Part shown: positions 18,580 to 27,464 of the stretch, in pieces | Layout of the letters: every line of letters begins with the position of its first letter | Numbering within the stretch: the first letter of the stretch is position 1 | DNA from: an uncultured Bacilli bacterium | Lineage (GTDB): Bacteria; Bacillota_I; Bacilli_A; RFN20; CAG-826 | Reading direction: 5' to 3' | Length of the DNA stretch: 64,000 bases | Assembly (NCBI GenBank): GCA_944376605.1 | Contig: CALWDE010000002.1 | Location: forward strand, 86,645 to 150,644 | Notes under the pieces: generated by a model | The model's database searches: none | The model's input: the letters and a program-made list of their open reading frames with translations, nothing else | What the model was told of the DNA's origin: nothing | Translations under genes and position numbers: made by a program

Positions 18580-20109
18580 ATGGACATTACTCTTTTTATA
18601 AAAAAGAAATGGGAAGCGAAAAAGCTTGCTAAGATTCAAGAAAGGAATCGTTACCTCAATTACAAAAAAGTATTAGAGGAAGAAAAGGCTCGCAAGCAGA
18701 TAGAACAAGACAATGTTCCTACCTCTTTTATCTCTCTTCGGCACATCAATAAGATTTATGATAATTTTGTTCAGGCTGTTTACGATTTTAATCTAGAAAT
18801 CGAGAAAGGTGAATTTGTCGTTTTTGTTGGTCCTTCGGGGTGTGGAAAATCCACAACATTACGTATGATTGCGGGTTTAGAAGACATTACAACAGGCGAT
18901 TTATACATTGACGGAGTCTATTCTAATCATTTGGAACCAAAAGACCGTGATACAGCGATGGTATTCCAAAATTACGCTTTATACCCTCATCTTACTGTTT
19001 ATGAAAACATGGCAATGGGTTTAAGGGCCAAGAAATTTTCCTCAGAAGTAGCAAAAGAAAGAGAAGCAGAAGGAAAGAAAGGCAGTCATTTAAGCAAAGA
19101 GGAAATTGACGAAAGAATTCAGAACGTTGCTGAAATCTTAGAGTTAAAAGACTACTTAAAAAGAACTCCGCGTCAATTAAGTGGCGGGCAGTGTCAAAGA
19201 GTAGCTTTAGGAAGAGCGATTGTAAAAGATTCCAAAGTATTCTTGATGGATGAACCATTAAGTAACTTAGATGCCAAACTTCGTGTTCAAATGCGTTCAG
19301 AAATTATTAAGTTACATAAAAGACTTCGCGCAACAACAATCTATGTTACTCACGACCAAGTAGAAGCTATGACGATGGCGGACCGCATTGTTGTTATGAA
19401 CAAAGGTCATATTCAACAAATTGGGAAACCAGAAGAGATTTATGACCATCCTGTGAATCAGTTTGTCGCGGGCTTTATGGGCAATCCCGCGATGAATTTG
19501 CTTGACGCAGTCTATGACAACGGAAAAATTATTCTCGATGAAAATATATCTTTTTCTCTTAGGGAAGAGGAGATTCAAAAGCACGATGAATTCTACGCAA
19601 ATCTTCTATCTGAGTATGAAAAAGAATTATTAGCAAATGACAAAGAAAATAGTGAAAGATCCGCTCTTCTTGCAAAAATAGAGAAAGAAGAGCAGCGTAT
19701 GAATCAGGGCGATGAAAAGGAAAAAAAGCTTGCTATAAAGGCCAAAAAGAAGGCGGAATACGAACTCTGTTTGCTTGAAGAAGGGAACACCCGTAAAAAA
19801 TTCTTAATAGATGCGATTTCTAAAATTCATGCATTGCAAGAAAGTGGTAAACATCCTCTTACCTTTGGCATTCGTCCAGAGCATATTTCGGTGCGTCCTT
19901 TAGAAAACGCTTTAAAAACGCAGGTCTATTTAAATGTTGTGGAGCTTTTAGGTAACGAATATTACTTCCACTTTTCTATTAACAAAGCAGAAGTATCTAT
20001 GAAAACTCCCAAAGAAAAGAGTCAAGTTTCCAATACTTATCTTGATGTTTATTTTGATTTAAACAAGAAACATCTTTTTGATTCCATCAGTGAACGAAGA
20101 ATCATCTAA
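18580..20109 (+). CDS. Sugar ABC transporter ATPase (MsmX/UgpC type) with long insertion
   Basis: Nucleotide-binding subunit expected to power the importer at 10715-14031. Walker [12 protein letters not shown]-loop [12 protein letters not shown], signature [10 protein letters not shown], Walker [13 protein letters not shown] and the switch His (YVTHDQ) are intact. At 509 residues it is about 140 longer than MsmX. A basic, charged helix (about 1-48) precedes the ATPase core, and a strongly charged, probably coiled-coil insertion (about 325-425) splits the regulatory region before [13 protein letters not shown] clear AAGGAGG site precedes the ATG. It may be shared by several sugar importers, as MsmX is, but its position ties it first to the rhamnose operon. 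Confidence 0.88.
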   Translation: MDITLFIKKKWEAKKLAKIQERNRYLNYKKVLEEEKARKQIEQDNVPTSFISLRHINKIYDNFVQAVYDFNLEIEKGEFVVFVGPSGCGKSTTLRMIAGLEDITTGDLYIDGVYSNHLEPKDRDTAMVFQNYALYPHLTVYENMAMGLRAKKFSSEVAKEREAEGKKGSHLSKEEIDERIQNVAEILELKDYLKRTPRQLSGGQCQRVALGRAIVKDSKVFLMDEPLSNLDAKLRVQMRSEIIKLHKRLRATTIYVTHDQVEAMTMADRIVVMNKGHIQQIGKPEEIYDHPVNQFVAGFMGNPAMNLLDAVYDNGKIILDENISFSLREEEIQKHDEFYANLLSEYEKELLANDKENSERSALLAKIEKEEQRMNQGDEKEKKLAIKAKKKAEYELCLLEEGNTRKKFLIDAISKIHALQESGKHPLTFGIRPEHISVRPLENALKTQVYLNVVELLGNEYYFHFSINKAEVSMKTPKEKSQVSNTYLDVYFDLNKKHLFDSISERRII

Positions 20110-20305
20110 AAACTATTTGTTTTACGAAAAATTATTGCTAAGTGGCATGTTTGTTTCGTTTTTAGAATTAAAATTGAAAAGTTAGAGGCTCTTTTAGGGA
20201 AGAAAGAAACCTTTTTCTTCTAGAAAAATAAATGTAAATAAAGTTTTTTTGGTAAAAGTTTTTGCGCATCTTTTACTCTTTTTTCTTTCGTGTAGACTAT
20301 AGGAG
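20110..20305. other. Intergenic region after the rhamnose operon
   Basis: AT-rich gap. A weak hairpin (GAAGAAA with TTTCTTC near 20200-20222) could end the operon but its U-run is poor. TAGACT (20293-20298), ending seven bases before the next ATG, is a candidate -10. No gene seen. Confidence 0.3.
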
Positions 20306-20725
20306 ATGAAAGAAAAAGCACCTAATATTCTCTTATTATTGACTCCGAAAAACTTTGTTGAATATCTCTATTCTGATTTTACGGTAAGACAAGCTGTAGA
20401 GAAGATGAAAGAGAAACGCTATAGCATGATCCCTGTGATTGAACGCGAGACCGGGAAATACTGTTACTCGCTTAGAGAAGGTGATTTTCTTTATTATTTA
20501 GCAGAAAATCATTTATCTTTTTCCTCTTTAGAAAAGCATCCTTTATCTTCCATTCCTCCTTCCAGAGAAATTAAGGCGGTTGGAATTTCTGCGGATATTC
20601 ATGATTTATACGGAACTATTTTGGACCAAAACTTTGCACCTGTTATTGATGATCAAGGTGTTTTTATTGGAATTGTTACTCGGAAAAAAGTCATGAACGC
20701 TTTAATGAAAGAAGGGGAAAAGTAG
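20306..20725 (+). CDS. CBS-domain-pair protein
   Basis: A small cytoplasmic protein (139 residues) made of two CBS motifs and nothing else. The first (about 20-70) contains TVRQAVEKMKEKRYSMIPVI. The second (about 85-135) contains APVIDDQGVFIGIVTRKKVM. Such proteins bind adenine nucleotides and act as sensors, often on partner enzymes or channels. The gene stands alone between the rhamnose operon and an MFS carrier. A -10-like TAGACT ends seven bases before the ATG, so the message may be leaderless. Confidence 0.8.
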   Translation: MKEKAPNILLLLTPKNFVEYLYSDFTVRQAVEKMKEKRYSMIPVIERETGKYCYSLREGDFLYYLAENHLSFSSLEKHPLSSIPPSREIKAVGISADIHDLYGTILDQNFAPVIDDQGVFIGIVTRKKVMNALMKEGEK

Positions 20726-20752
20726 TCTTTCTGTATTTTTAATTAAACTTTT

Positions 20753-22018
20753 ATGGTTTTAGCTCTGCTCCTTGTTATTTATCTTGTTTTTATCTCTCTT
20801 GGTCTTCCTGATACTGTACTTGGCAGCTCGTTTCCTGCCATTAGCGGCGCATTAGGTTTAGATAGTGATATTGCTGGCTATATTGGGATGGTCGTTAGTG
20901 CTTTTACGATTTTATCCTCGCTTCTTTCGTCTTTCATTTTAAAGAAAGTTAAGACAGGGCCTTATGTTTTTGTCTCTATTTTGCTTACGGCATTAGGGCT
21001 TATTTTGTTCTCTTTCGTGCCGCCTGCTTATGCTTCTTGGGCATTTTATCTCATTGCTATTTTGCTCGGTCTTGGTGCAGGGGGTATTGATGCTGCCTTA
21101 AATAACTATGTTGCCTTGCACTATAAGGCAGTGCATATGAACTGGCTACACTGCAGCTGGGCAATTGGGGCTTTTACGGGTCCTCTTTTACTTGGGACTT
21201 TTATTAATGGCGAAACAAATGAAGGCTGGGACAATGGGGTAAGACTCATTGCGTTTATTCAGCTTGGGATTGCGCTTCTTGTGTTTCTTACCTTGCCATT
21301 GTGGAACAAGGCAGCACTAAAGGAACAAGCAAAAAAAGAAGATCAAGTTGAAAAAGAAGTAGTGACTCCTAAAGGGGCACATAAAAAATTGTTAATGATG
21401 CCTCTATTTATACTTGGGGCAATCGGTTTTTTCTGTTACTGCGGCTTAGAGACAACAACAGGATTTTGGGCGCCTAGCTTCTTTCACTATGCAAAGGAGT
21501 GTGACACTTCCTTATCCGCAACTCTTGGAAGCTGCTTTTATATTGGTATTGCTTTAGGACGTTTTATTTCCGGCGTTCTTTCTTACCGCATTTCACCAAA
21601 AAACCTCATTCGGATTGGGGAATCGCTCATTTTGATTGGAGCGATTATGGCTCTAGTTCCTAATGTTTCTTTCTATGTTTCTGCTGCAGGTATTTGCTTA
21701 ATAGGTCTTGGCTGCGCGCCTATTTATCCTTGCATTATTTTGCTTACACCTTATCGCTATTCGAAAACTCTTTCACAAGTTGCCATGTCGCTACAAATGG
21801 CAGTTGCCTATTTAGGTAATTTATTTGTATCACCTTTATTTGGTCTTATTGCTTCTTCTTTTGGTAATGCTTATTTCTTACTTCCCTATATTCCTTTCGC
21901 GTTTGTGTTACTCATGAGCCTTGTTCATGAGATAGGAAACTATCTAACTAAGCGCAGAGATTCCTCTTTATCAAAGGAAGAAAAAGAAGAGTATTTTACC
22001 GAAGCTGTTCATGAGTAA
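20753..22018 (+). CDS. MFS transporter, probably sugar-type
   Basis: Major facilitator carrier of 421 residues with about 12 membrane helices and a basic central loop near residues 195-215. The N-terminal helix carries GLPDTVLGSSFPAI, seen in fucose/sugar-type MFS proteins, and LGLGAGGIDAALNNYVALHY follows in helix 4. It starts 27 bases after the CBS gene with no clear ribosome binding site, so both may be transcribed together. The substrate is unknown; a monosaccharide is likely given the subfamily style. Confidence 0.8.
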   Translation: MVLALLLVIYLVFISLGLPDTVLGSSFPAISGALGLDSDIAGYIGMVVSAFTILSSLLSSFILKKVKTGPYVFVSILLTALGLILFSFVPPAYASWAFYLIAILLGLGAGGIDAALNNYVALHYKAVHMNWLHCSWAIGAFTGPLLLGTFINGETNEGWDNGVRLIAFIQLGIALLVFLTLPLWNKAALKEQAKKEDQVEKEVVTPKGAHKKLLMMPLFILGAIGFFCYCGLETTTGFWAPSFFHYAKECDTSLSATLGSCFYIGIALGRFISGVLSYRISPKNLIRIGESLILIGAIMALVPNVSFYVSAAGICLIGLGCAPIYPCIILLTPYRYSKTLSQVAMSLQMAVAYLGNLFVSPLFGLIASSFGNAYFLLPYIPFAFVLLMSLVHEIGNYLTKRRDSSLSKEEKEEYFTEAVHE

Positions 22019-22060
22019 AGTTAGTAATAACTTTGCAAAAGCTTGACATTTTCATCGTTT

Positions 22061-22726
22061 TTAAAGATTATTTTCCGCTTTTTGCAAAGAGATAATTTCA
22101 TCTAGGCCCGTTTTTACTTGATTTAAATCTTTTAAAGCATAGATGATGTATGTTTTTTGATAGGTATGGATTTTTAGTGTTCCTGAATTCCAGTTTCCAT
22201 GCGTGCGAATTTCAATTAAAGATAGAGAGGAATAAGGCAGTTCTACTCCCTTGCCTTTTCCTTTGATACGAATTCCATAATCATTATATTCAATCACTAC
22301 TTTGGAAAAGGGGATAAGAGAGTTAACTAAGAGGCAAAAAACACATAAATCAATGAATATAAGAAGTACATTATAAAATACTTGTTCCCATAAGGAGGCA
22401 GGAGACTCCTGCAAGGCGAGATTGAAGAAAATAATAACAAGCAAGACACAGATAAAAAGGAAAGCATATAGAAAACTAAAACCAAAGTTTTTATAGCCAA
22501 TCGGTTTATATTCCTCACTTTTTTCTTTTTGATGGAGATCAAGGAGTTCATTCATACTGATAGAAAACTCTTTCGCAATAAGCCGTAATATATCTAAACT
22601 AGGATAACTAAGCCCTCTTTCCCATTTGGAAACAGCTTGTCGAGTAACGCAAAGCCGTTCTGCTAGTTGTTCCTGGGTGAGATGATGCTCCTCACGTAAT
22701 GACAATATTTTGTTAGCAAAGTCCAT
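22061..22726 (-). CDS. XRE-family regulator with membrane segments
   Basis: An N-terminal helix-turn-helix of the Cro/cI type (about 1-65, including LTQEQLAERLCVTRQAVSKW and LSYPSLDILRLIAKEF) is joined to two membrane helices (about 80-105 and 115-140). A C-terminal soluble domain with a PH-like beta pattern follows (ELPYSSLSLIEIRTHGNW). The ATG at 22726 has an AAGGAGG site four bases upstream, so it is preferred over the ATG at 22744. This architecture is typical of small membrane-tethered regulators in Firmicutes. The signal and target are unknown. Confidence 0.8.
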   Translation of the reverse strand: MDFANKILSLREEHHLTQEQLAERLCVTRQAVSKWERGLSYPSLDILRLIAKEFSISMNELLDLHQKEKSEEYKPIGYKNFGFSFLYAFLFICVLLVIIFFNLALQESPASLWEQVFYNVLLIFIDLCVFCLLVNSLIPFSKVVIEYNDYGIRIKGKGKGVELPYSSLSLIEIRTHGNWNSGTLKIHTYQKTYIIYALKDLNQVKTGLDEIISLQKAENNL

Positions 22727-22796
22727 AATGCCTCCTTGCAACATCTATTTTAGAAACAAGAGGAAGAGAAAAAAGCGACTAACGGTTTCTATATAA

Positions 22797-22827
22797 GAAA
22801 AAAGGCTACTAGCATCTGCTAATAGCC
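22797..22827 (-). terminator. Terminator of the 47-residue protein gene
   Basis: On the minus strand, GGCTATTAGC pairs with GCTAGTAGCC (one G-U pair) around a four-base loop and is followed by six T residues. It lies 28 bases after the stop at 22855. Confidence 0.8.
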
Positions 22828-22854
22828 CATGAATGACTAATCTTTAAGGAAATA

Positions 22855-22998
22855 TTATTGGAGCTGAGGATCAGGAATGTATTCTTCGTCGTCCGAGAAT
22901 AGAGGTCCCTTCGCGGCAATTTCCTCAAGCTTGAAGCTGTAGAGGGCGCCTTGCTCCGCATAACTGACATCAAAGGAATTCATTACTTTATTGTCCAT
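22855..22998 (-). CDS. 47-residue acidic protein, no known family
   Basis: A small gene with complete signals: a promoter at 23092-23065, an AAAGGAGG ribosome binding site 12 bases before the ATG at 22998, and a strong terminator just after the stop. The product has no cysteine and no membrane helix. It contains SFDVSYAEQGALYSFKLEE and ends in an acidic, proline-containing tail (DDEEYIPDPQLQ). A longer in-frame reading to 23133 is unlikely because the upstream part is basic and unlike a protein start. I do not recognise it; a small regulator, or a leader peptide with a processed tail, are possibilities. It precedes the XRE/membrane regulator gene on the same strand. Confidence 0.6.
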   Translation of the reverse strand: MDNKVMNSFDVSYAEQGALYSFKLEEIAAKGPLFSDDEEYIPDPQLQ

Positions 22999-23064
22999 AA
23001 GAGTCTTTGTCCTCCTTTCCTTCTGATGCTTTTCGTGAGGTTCCTTCTCTTGAAAAGCAACACC

Positions 23065-23092
23065 AATATAAAGCGAAAAAAATAGAATGCAA
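23065..23092 (-). promoter_or_regulatory. Promoter of the 47-residue protein gene
   Basis: On the minus strand a -35 TTGCAT (23092-23087) and a -10 TATATT (23070-23065) are 16 bases apart. The leader of about 60 bases can pair TGCTTTTC with GAAAAGCA. A degenerate catabolite-repression-like sequence, TGTAAGCGTTTCCC, lies at 23118-23131. Confidence 0.55.
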
Positions 23093-23300
23093 TGCCTCTT
23101 TCTATGAAAGCCTTTTCTGTAAGCGTTTCCCATTTTTTAATAATTGATAAAACCTAGATAACATCGAATAAAAACAATTTTTTCATGAATGCGGTTTCAT
23201 AAAGTATTGCCTAAAAAGCGCTCGTTAAAATTAATTATTTTCATTTATTTTCATAAGAAGATTTCTCGCTTTTTTCTGCCTTTCTTTTTAGAGTAAAAGC

Positions 23301-23852
23301 ATGGATGAGATATGCGCTTGGGCAAGGAAAAGTCCTTTGCTTAGAAAATATCATGATGAGCGTTGGGGACGTTTCATCACGGACGATTATGAATTTTTTT
23401 CTCTTCTTATTTTAGAAAGCTTTTCAACAGGTTTATCTTGGGAGCTCATCTTGAAAAAAGAAGAGACAATCTTAAAGGCTACAAGCTCCCTTAATCCTTA
23501 TACATTAAAAGACTATACAAAAGAGGATGAGGAAATCTTGTTACACACTCCAGGTTTTCTTCCTCATAAAGGAAAGATTGCTTCCTTAAAAGTCAACGCT
23601 ATCGCCTATCTAACTTTGCTAAAAGAGTTTGGGCACTTTTCCTCTTATTTAAATCATCTTGGTATTGTTCCTGTTGATCACGCTTTAAAAGATGGAGATA
23701 ACATGCCCAATCAAGACGAGGCCTCCCTTCTTCTTGCTAAAGATATGAAGAAAAGAGGTTTCCGTTATGTAGGACCTGTAATTCTTTATTCTTTTTTGCA
23801 GGCGAGTGGCTACCGAAATGACCATTTGTTAAGTTGCTCTTTTCATGGTTGA
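23301..23852 (+). CDS. tag: DNA-3-methyladenine glycosylase I
   Basis: Base-excision repair enzyme that removes 3-methyladenine from alkylated DNA. The 183-residue protein has CAWARKSPLLRKYHDERWG at the N-terminus (zinc ligands Cys5 and His18) and LILESFSTGLSWELILKK, equivalent to the conserved EGFQAGLSW block. The C-terminal NDHLLSCSFH supplies the other zinc ligands. A -10 TAGAGT (23289-23294) ends six bases before the ATG and no ribosome binding site fits, so it is a good leaderless candidate. Confidence 0.9.
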   Translation: MDEICAWARKSPLLRKYHDERWGRFITDDYEFFSLLILESFSTGLSWELILKKEETILKATSSLNPYTLKDYTKEDEEILLHTPGFLPHKGKIASLKVNAIAYLTLLKEFGHFSSYLNHLGIVPVDHALKDGDNMPNQDEASLLLAKDMKKRGFRYVGPVILYSFLQASGYRNDHLLSCSFHG

Positions 23853-23878
23853 AGTTTCGTAGAGGGATTTTATATAAT
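23849..23878 (+). promoter_or_regulatory. Promoter of the lipoprotein gene at 23909
   Basis: TTGAAG (23849-23854) and TATAAT (23873-23878) are separated by 18 bases, and the -35 overlaps the tag stop codon. Unlike the leaderless genes nearby, this one leaves a leader of about 25 bases carrying TTAGGAG before the ATG. Confidence 0.65.
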
Positions 23879-23908
23879 AGTCAAGAAATGCCGTATTTAG
23901 GAGTTTTT

Positions 23909-25774
23909 ATGAAAAAACATATTCTAGTGCTCATTCCTGCTCTAACTCTCGCGCTGGCTTCTTGTACAGGTGAGGGGTTAAGTAGCAGCCTTTCTGATTC
24001 CTCCTCTTCCTCCTCTTCTTCGAGTGGTTCCATTTCTTCCTCTTTGCCAGATTCCCGTCCTTCTTTTAGCACAGTCACAGATTTAATGACTTATGTAGCA
24101 GAAGAAGGAGCTGCTTTAGAGGCACAAAGTGCAACCTCTTATCACCGTGATTCTGTGAATTACGCTTTAGAAATGTATGGTGAAACCACAACGACTATCA
24201 CGCAAGAGGGAAAAGCTTATGCGAATCAGTCCATGGAATCGAGAGGTCATCAAAAAGAAGTTTATATCGATTCCGAATATGAACAGTTTAACAAAACTGA
24301 GGAAGTTGATTTTAGTTTTGTTGCCACTGTTTTAGATGAATATTTATACCAAGTAATCGATTATAGCGATGGCCAAGAAAACGATGTAGCCCGGAAAGAT
24401 GCTGTAGCAGATATTTTACCAGGTGCAATTCCTACCATGACTGGCACCAATACTATGACTTCTTTACTCAGTTTCTATGAAGTATATCTTGCTCCTAGAA
24501 CGGTGAGCGGATTTGATGATATTTCTCCTGTTCGTAACGACAAGAATGAAGATGAATATTCTCATGCAGTTTCTTGGTTTACAGATGGGTATACCTATAG
24601 TGCTGAACTTACTCTTACTCTCGATTCACTAGGCCAAGTAACTTCGTTTGACTGTGTGTATCTATGCACGTATTTAGATAGTACACAGGGTAAGATTACA
24701 GTGGAATCTATTAATGAGAATTTCACCTTAACTTATGGTGAGAAAGTAGCGGCAGAATCGCTTGTCTTAAACCCCTTAGATTATTTCTTGACCGATTATG
24801 AGATTCAGCTTGTTTGGTATGACGGAGTTGACGCTACTCATCACGAAGTAGAAGCGAATGCTTTCCCTTATCTGCGTTATGTTGGGGTAGTGGTGAAAAA
24901 CCCAGTTCCTGAAAAAGCGCTTGATACGGATTTAAGAATTACTGCATCTTCTAATCAAGAGGTTATTTCTATTGAAGATTATGGAACTTCTTCTGTGATT
25001 CAGGCTGTTGGAGAAGGGGACACTACTTTAACGGTAATCTCCGAAACAGGTATTCAAAAAACAATCGACGTTCATGTCACAGTTCCTGAAGTGGAATCCG
25101 TTAGCATTAAGATTCATAGCATCCATAAATATGTGGGTGAAAATGCTTCCGTATATGTTGATGCAGAACCTGATAATGCCATTTTTGAATATACACTCTC
25201 TTCTTCTAGCAATGTGCGTTTAGAGTCTTCTTATAATGCGGAAGGAGAACTTGAGTACACAGCCCATTTCTTAGAAGCAGGTGAGGCTTATATTGAAGCG
25301 TATCTAAAAGGAAGCGACACTCCAATTTCTCGCTATGAATTTACCATTGAAAATCGTCTTTCCCGTGAAGAAACCATTGAAAACATCTACGGAACTTGGA
25401 CAGGTGCTTTACCTTCTGAAAATGATAATTCGGTGGTGGTTGAAAACGCTGTGACATTTAACTTCTTACGTGAAGCAGGAAGCACAGATAATTCCTTCAA
25501 AGGTAACTTCACGATTAATAGCGAAGATACAGGATTCACTTTTGAAGTAGGAAAAGCTTATGAATTTGAATGGACAATTGATCCTGCTGTTGAAAACTAT
25601 AGTACAGTAAGCATTACCTTATCCACCATTACCTTCTCTACTGATGTGATGGAATATGTCTACGACCACAATTCTGTAACCTTTGAACCAACAGGCTTAA
25701 CTGCCAGAGCGGATTTACAGTCTAGTACTTCCTTCCTTTTCTGGCTCCAAGCGGACTTAACAAAAGTAAGCTAA
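23909..25774 (+). CDS. Large lipoprotein with Ig-like domain, function unknown
   Basis: Exported 621-residue lipoprotein. The true start is the ATG at 23909, behind TTAGGAG; the longer frame from 23834 overlaps tag. The lipobox is LASC, followed by a run of serines (about 25-50). An N-terminal region (about 50-300) resembles LolA/LppX-like beta-sheet lipoproteins only in general character. A bacterial Ig-like (Big) segment lies at about 365-415 with VIQAVGEGDTTLTVIS and a possible second around 420-480. The C-terminal part has TWTG and repeated beta strands. No catalytic motif is seen. It is followed by a strong terminator, so it is a single-gene unit. Confidence 0.7.
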   Translation: MKKHILVLIPALTLALASCTGEGLSSSLSDSSSSSSSSSGSISSSLPDSRPSFSTVTDLMTYVAEEGAALEAQSATSYHRDSVNYALEMYGETTTTITQEGKAYANQSMESRGHQKEVYIDSEYEQFNKTEEVDFSFVATVLDEYLYQVIDYSDGQENDVARKDAVADILPGAIPTMTGTNTMTSLLSFYEVYLAPRTVSGFDDISPVRNDKNEDEYSHAVSWFTDGYTYSAELTLTLDSLGQVTSFDCVYLCTYLDSTQGKITVESINENFTLTYGEKVAAESLVLNPLDYFLTDYEIQLVWYDGVDATHHEVEANAFPYLRYVGVVVKNPVPEKALDTDLRITASSNQEVISIEDYGTSSVIQAVGEGDTTLTVISETGIQKTIDVHVTVPEVESVSIKIHSIHKYVGENASVYVDAEPDNAIFEYTLSSSSNVRLESSYNAEGELEYTAHFLEAGEAYIEAYLKGSDTPISRYEFTIENRLSREETIENIYGTWTGALPSENDNSVVVENAVTFNFLREAGSTDNSFKGNFTINSEDTGFTFEVGKAYEFEWTIDPAVENYSTVSITLSTITFSTDVMEYVYDHNSVTFEPTGLTARADLQSSTSFLFWLQADLTKVS

Positions 25775-25796
25775 AGAAAATTCAAAATACAATTTG

Positions 25797-25823
25797 AGCG
25801 GTAAGGAAACTTGCCGCTTTTTT
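25797..25823 (+). terminator. Rho-independent terminator
   Basis: AGCGGTAAG pairs with CTTGCCGCT (one G-U pair) around GAAA, followed by T residues. Its U-run abuts the -35 box of the next gene, showing very compact packing. Confidence 0.85.
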
Positions 25824-25850
25824 GTTGGCAAATGAAAAAGTAACTATAAT
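25822..25850 (+). promoter_or_regulatory. Promoter of a leaderless transcript
   Basis: TTGTTG (25822-25827) and TATAAT (25845-25850) are exactly 17 bases apart. The ATG of the next gene starts at 25857, so transcription would begin at or next to the start codon. Confidence 0.75.
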
Positions 25851-25856
25851 AACAAT

Positions 25857-26192
25857 ATGAGCATGCAGCAAATACCATACGCAAAAGGACTATTCACTGC
25901 TTCTCTTGTTCTTTTCTTACTATTTCTTGTTCTTGGAATTGGTATTTGCTTAGGGGGAGGCTTAATTCTTCTTTTTCAAGATAATTGGGCTGGGATATTC
26001 ATTTCCTCGATAGGTACTCCAATATGCGGAGCGCTTCTCTTGCTTCCTTCGGCAATCACGAGTCACGTCTTTCTTCATCATAATTCTACTCTCAAAGGAG
26101 CAAGAGTGGTTTTTGCGGAAGGGTTTGTCTACTTTGGTTATGTGGTTGGGATTGCCTCCCTTATCGTGTCGATTTTTTGGTTATTCGTCTAA
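25857..26192 (+). CDS. Small membrane protein with three predicted helices
   Basis: A 111-residue hydrophobic protein with helices at about 10-45, 48-70 and 83-110. Gly-rich stretches (LGIGICLGGGLILLF) lie in the first. No ribosome binding site precedes it and the -10 box ends six bases before the ATG. The stop is followed four bases later by a small XRE regulator, so the two form a unit like a membrane protein/regulator pair. No family recognised. Confidence 0.65.
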   Translation: MSMQQIPYAKGLFTASLVLFLLFLVLGIGICLGGGLILLFQDNWAGIFISSIGTPICGALLLLPSAITSHVFLHHNSTLKGARVVFAEGFVYFGYVVGIASLIVSIFWLFV

Positions 26193-26196
26193 GAGT

Positions 26197-26514
26197 ATGA
26201 AAGATATTATTGAGCAAATTAAAGAGAGAATGACCTCTTTAGAGATGGATCAAAAAACATTATCCGAAAAGACAAAGATTCCTTTTACCACATTAAATCG
26301 TTATTTGTCGCATGGGAGTGAACTTCGCTTATCTGCCTTTTTATCTATAGCGAAAGCGCTAGGAGTAGATCCTTCTACTTTTTTGTGTGAAGAAAAGACG
26401 CCGCTTTCTCCTTTCTTAGCTTTAAAAGAAGAAACAGAACGATATTCTCCTGCTTTAAATCCGATAGAAAAGGCGGAAATTGCAGGGATTTTATTTCAAA
26501 ATAAAAAGAAATAA
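26197..26514 (+). CDS. Small XRE-family DNA-binding protein
   Basis: A 105-residue protein with a helix-turn-helix at about 12-62 (MDQKTLSEKTKIPFTTLNRY followed by LSAFLSIAKALGVDPSTF). A short helical tail follows. The start is the ATG at 26197; the longer frame from 26113 overlaps the upstream gene. Probably a phage-repressor-type local regulator, cotranscribed with the membrane protein four bases upstream. Confidence 0.8.
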   Translation: MKDIIEQIKERMTSLEMDQKTLSEKTKIPFTTLNRYLSHGSELRLSAFLSIAKALGVDPSTFLCEEKTPLSPFLALKEETERYSPALNPIEKAEIAGILFQNKKK

Positions 26515-26549
26515 AAAGGAAGGCTAGATATTTATCTACCTTCCTTTTT
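26515..26549. terminator. Bidirectional terminator between convergent genes
   Basis: A long, nearly perfect stem (AAAGGAAGG.TAGATA with TATCTA.CCTTCCTTT) lies between the stops of the XRE gene and the minus-strand mrp gene, with A and T runs on the two sides. Confidence 0.85.
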
Positions 26550-26551
26550 GT

Positions 26552-27373
26552 TTAAAGATCAAGAATTGCTTTTACAGAGTGATCTAAGTAAGTTCCTTGG
26601 TAATCCTCGATTTTTCCTTCGTCTACAAGCTTACGAATCTTCTCATCTATTGGAAGTTCATCGAGAAGTTCGATTTGATATTTTTTGGCAACGTCTTTTG
26701 ATTTACCTTCTCCAAAAGGATAGATTTTTTCTTGGCAGTGAGGACAAAGTAGATAGGACATATTTTCCACAAGACCTAATAAGGGAATATCCATCATTTT
26801 TGCCATATTAACTGCTTTTTCTACAATAAGTGAAACAAGATCTTGAGGAGAGGTAACCATGATTACTCCATTGACAGGAATTTGCTGGAATATGGTCAAA
26901 GGAACATCGCCGGTGCCGGGTGGCATATCAATGAGCAAAACATCGATATCACCATAGATGACATCCGTAAATAACTGTCCTACAAAGGAAGAAAGCAAAG
27001 AGCCTCTCCAGATGATAGGAGTGGCGGGATCATCCACCAAAAGATTTGCTGACATCATCTCAATGCCGCCTTTACTAATAGCAGGGAAAATGCCTTGATC
27101 AGACCCTTCTGCAACATAGCTTTTAAAGCCAAAGGCTTGTGGGATCGAGGGCCCAGTCACATCAGCATCTAAAATAGCAACTTTCTTTCCTTTTTGTTTT
27201 AAGCTGACGGCAAGTAAACTGGTAACCATAGACTTGCCAACGCCGCCCTTTCCAGAACATACAGCAATAATTTTTCCAATTTTTGATAAGGAATGCGGTT
27301 TTAATTTTTCAATGCGGGAAGCACAGTTTTCAACTGAGCAGCCTTCGCAGTGGTGACTACATTCTTCCGCCAT
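26552..27373 (-). CDS. mrp: Mrp/NBP35-family P-loop ATPase, iron-sulphur carrier
   Basis: Cytoplasmic ATPase of the ApbC/Nbp35 group, which carries and inserts Fe-S clusters. The deviant Walker A GKGGVGKS is near residue 43, with DADVTGPSIP and DMPPGTGD (switch and Walker B) further on. A Cys-rich N-terminus has Cys at about 5, 9, 12 and 17. The cluster-binding CPHC lies near residue 213. AAGGAG precedes the ATG at 27373. It shares a terminator region with the convergent XRE gene. Confidence 0.9.
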   Translation of the reverse strand: MAEECSHHCEGCSVENCASRIEKLKPHSLSKIGKIIAVCSGKGGVGKSMVTSLLAVSLKQKGKKVAILDADVTGPSIPQAFGFKSYVAEGSDQGIFPAISKGGIEMMSANLLVDDPATPIIWRGSLLSSFVGQLFTDVIYGDIDVLLIDMPPGTGDVPLTIFQQIPVNGVIMVTSPQDLVSLIVEKAVNMAKMMDIPLLGLVENMSYLLCPHCQEKIYPFGEGKSKDVAKKYQIELLDELPIDEKIRKLVDEGKIEDYQGTYLDHSVKAILDL

Positions 27374-27464
27374 AAATTTCTCCTTCTAATTTGTGCCTGC
27401 GAATTATAGACCTCTTCTCTTCTTTTTTCCTTATCTCTTGACGAGCCCATTATGATTATAGGGT

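Noticed and set aside
23118..23131. Catabolite response element TGTAAGCGTTTCCC
   Set aside because: It deviates from the consensus at the 3' end and lies upstream of the promoter, so it is only mentioned, not called.
23881..24078. Glu-rich minus-strand frame opposite the lipoprotein at 23909
   Set aside because: Same cause: antisense of a poly-serine linker.
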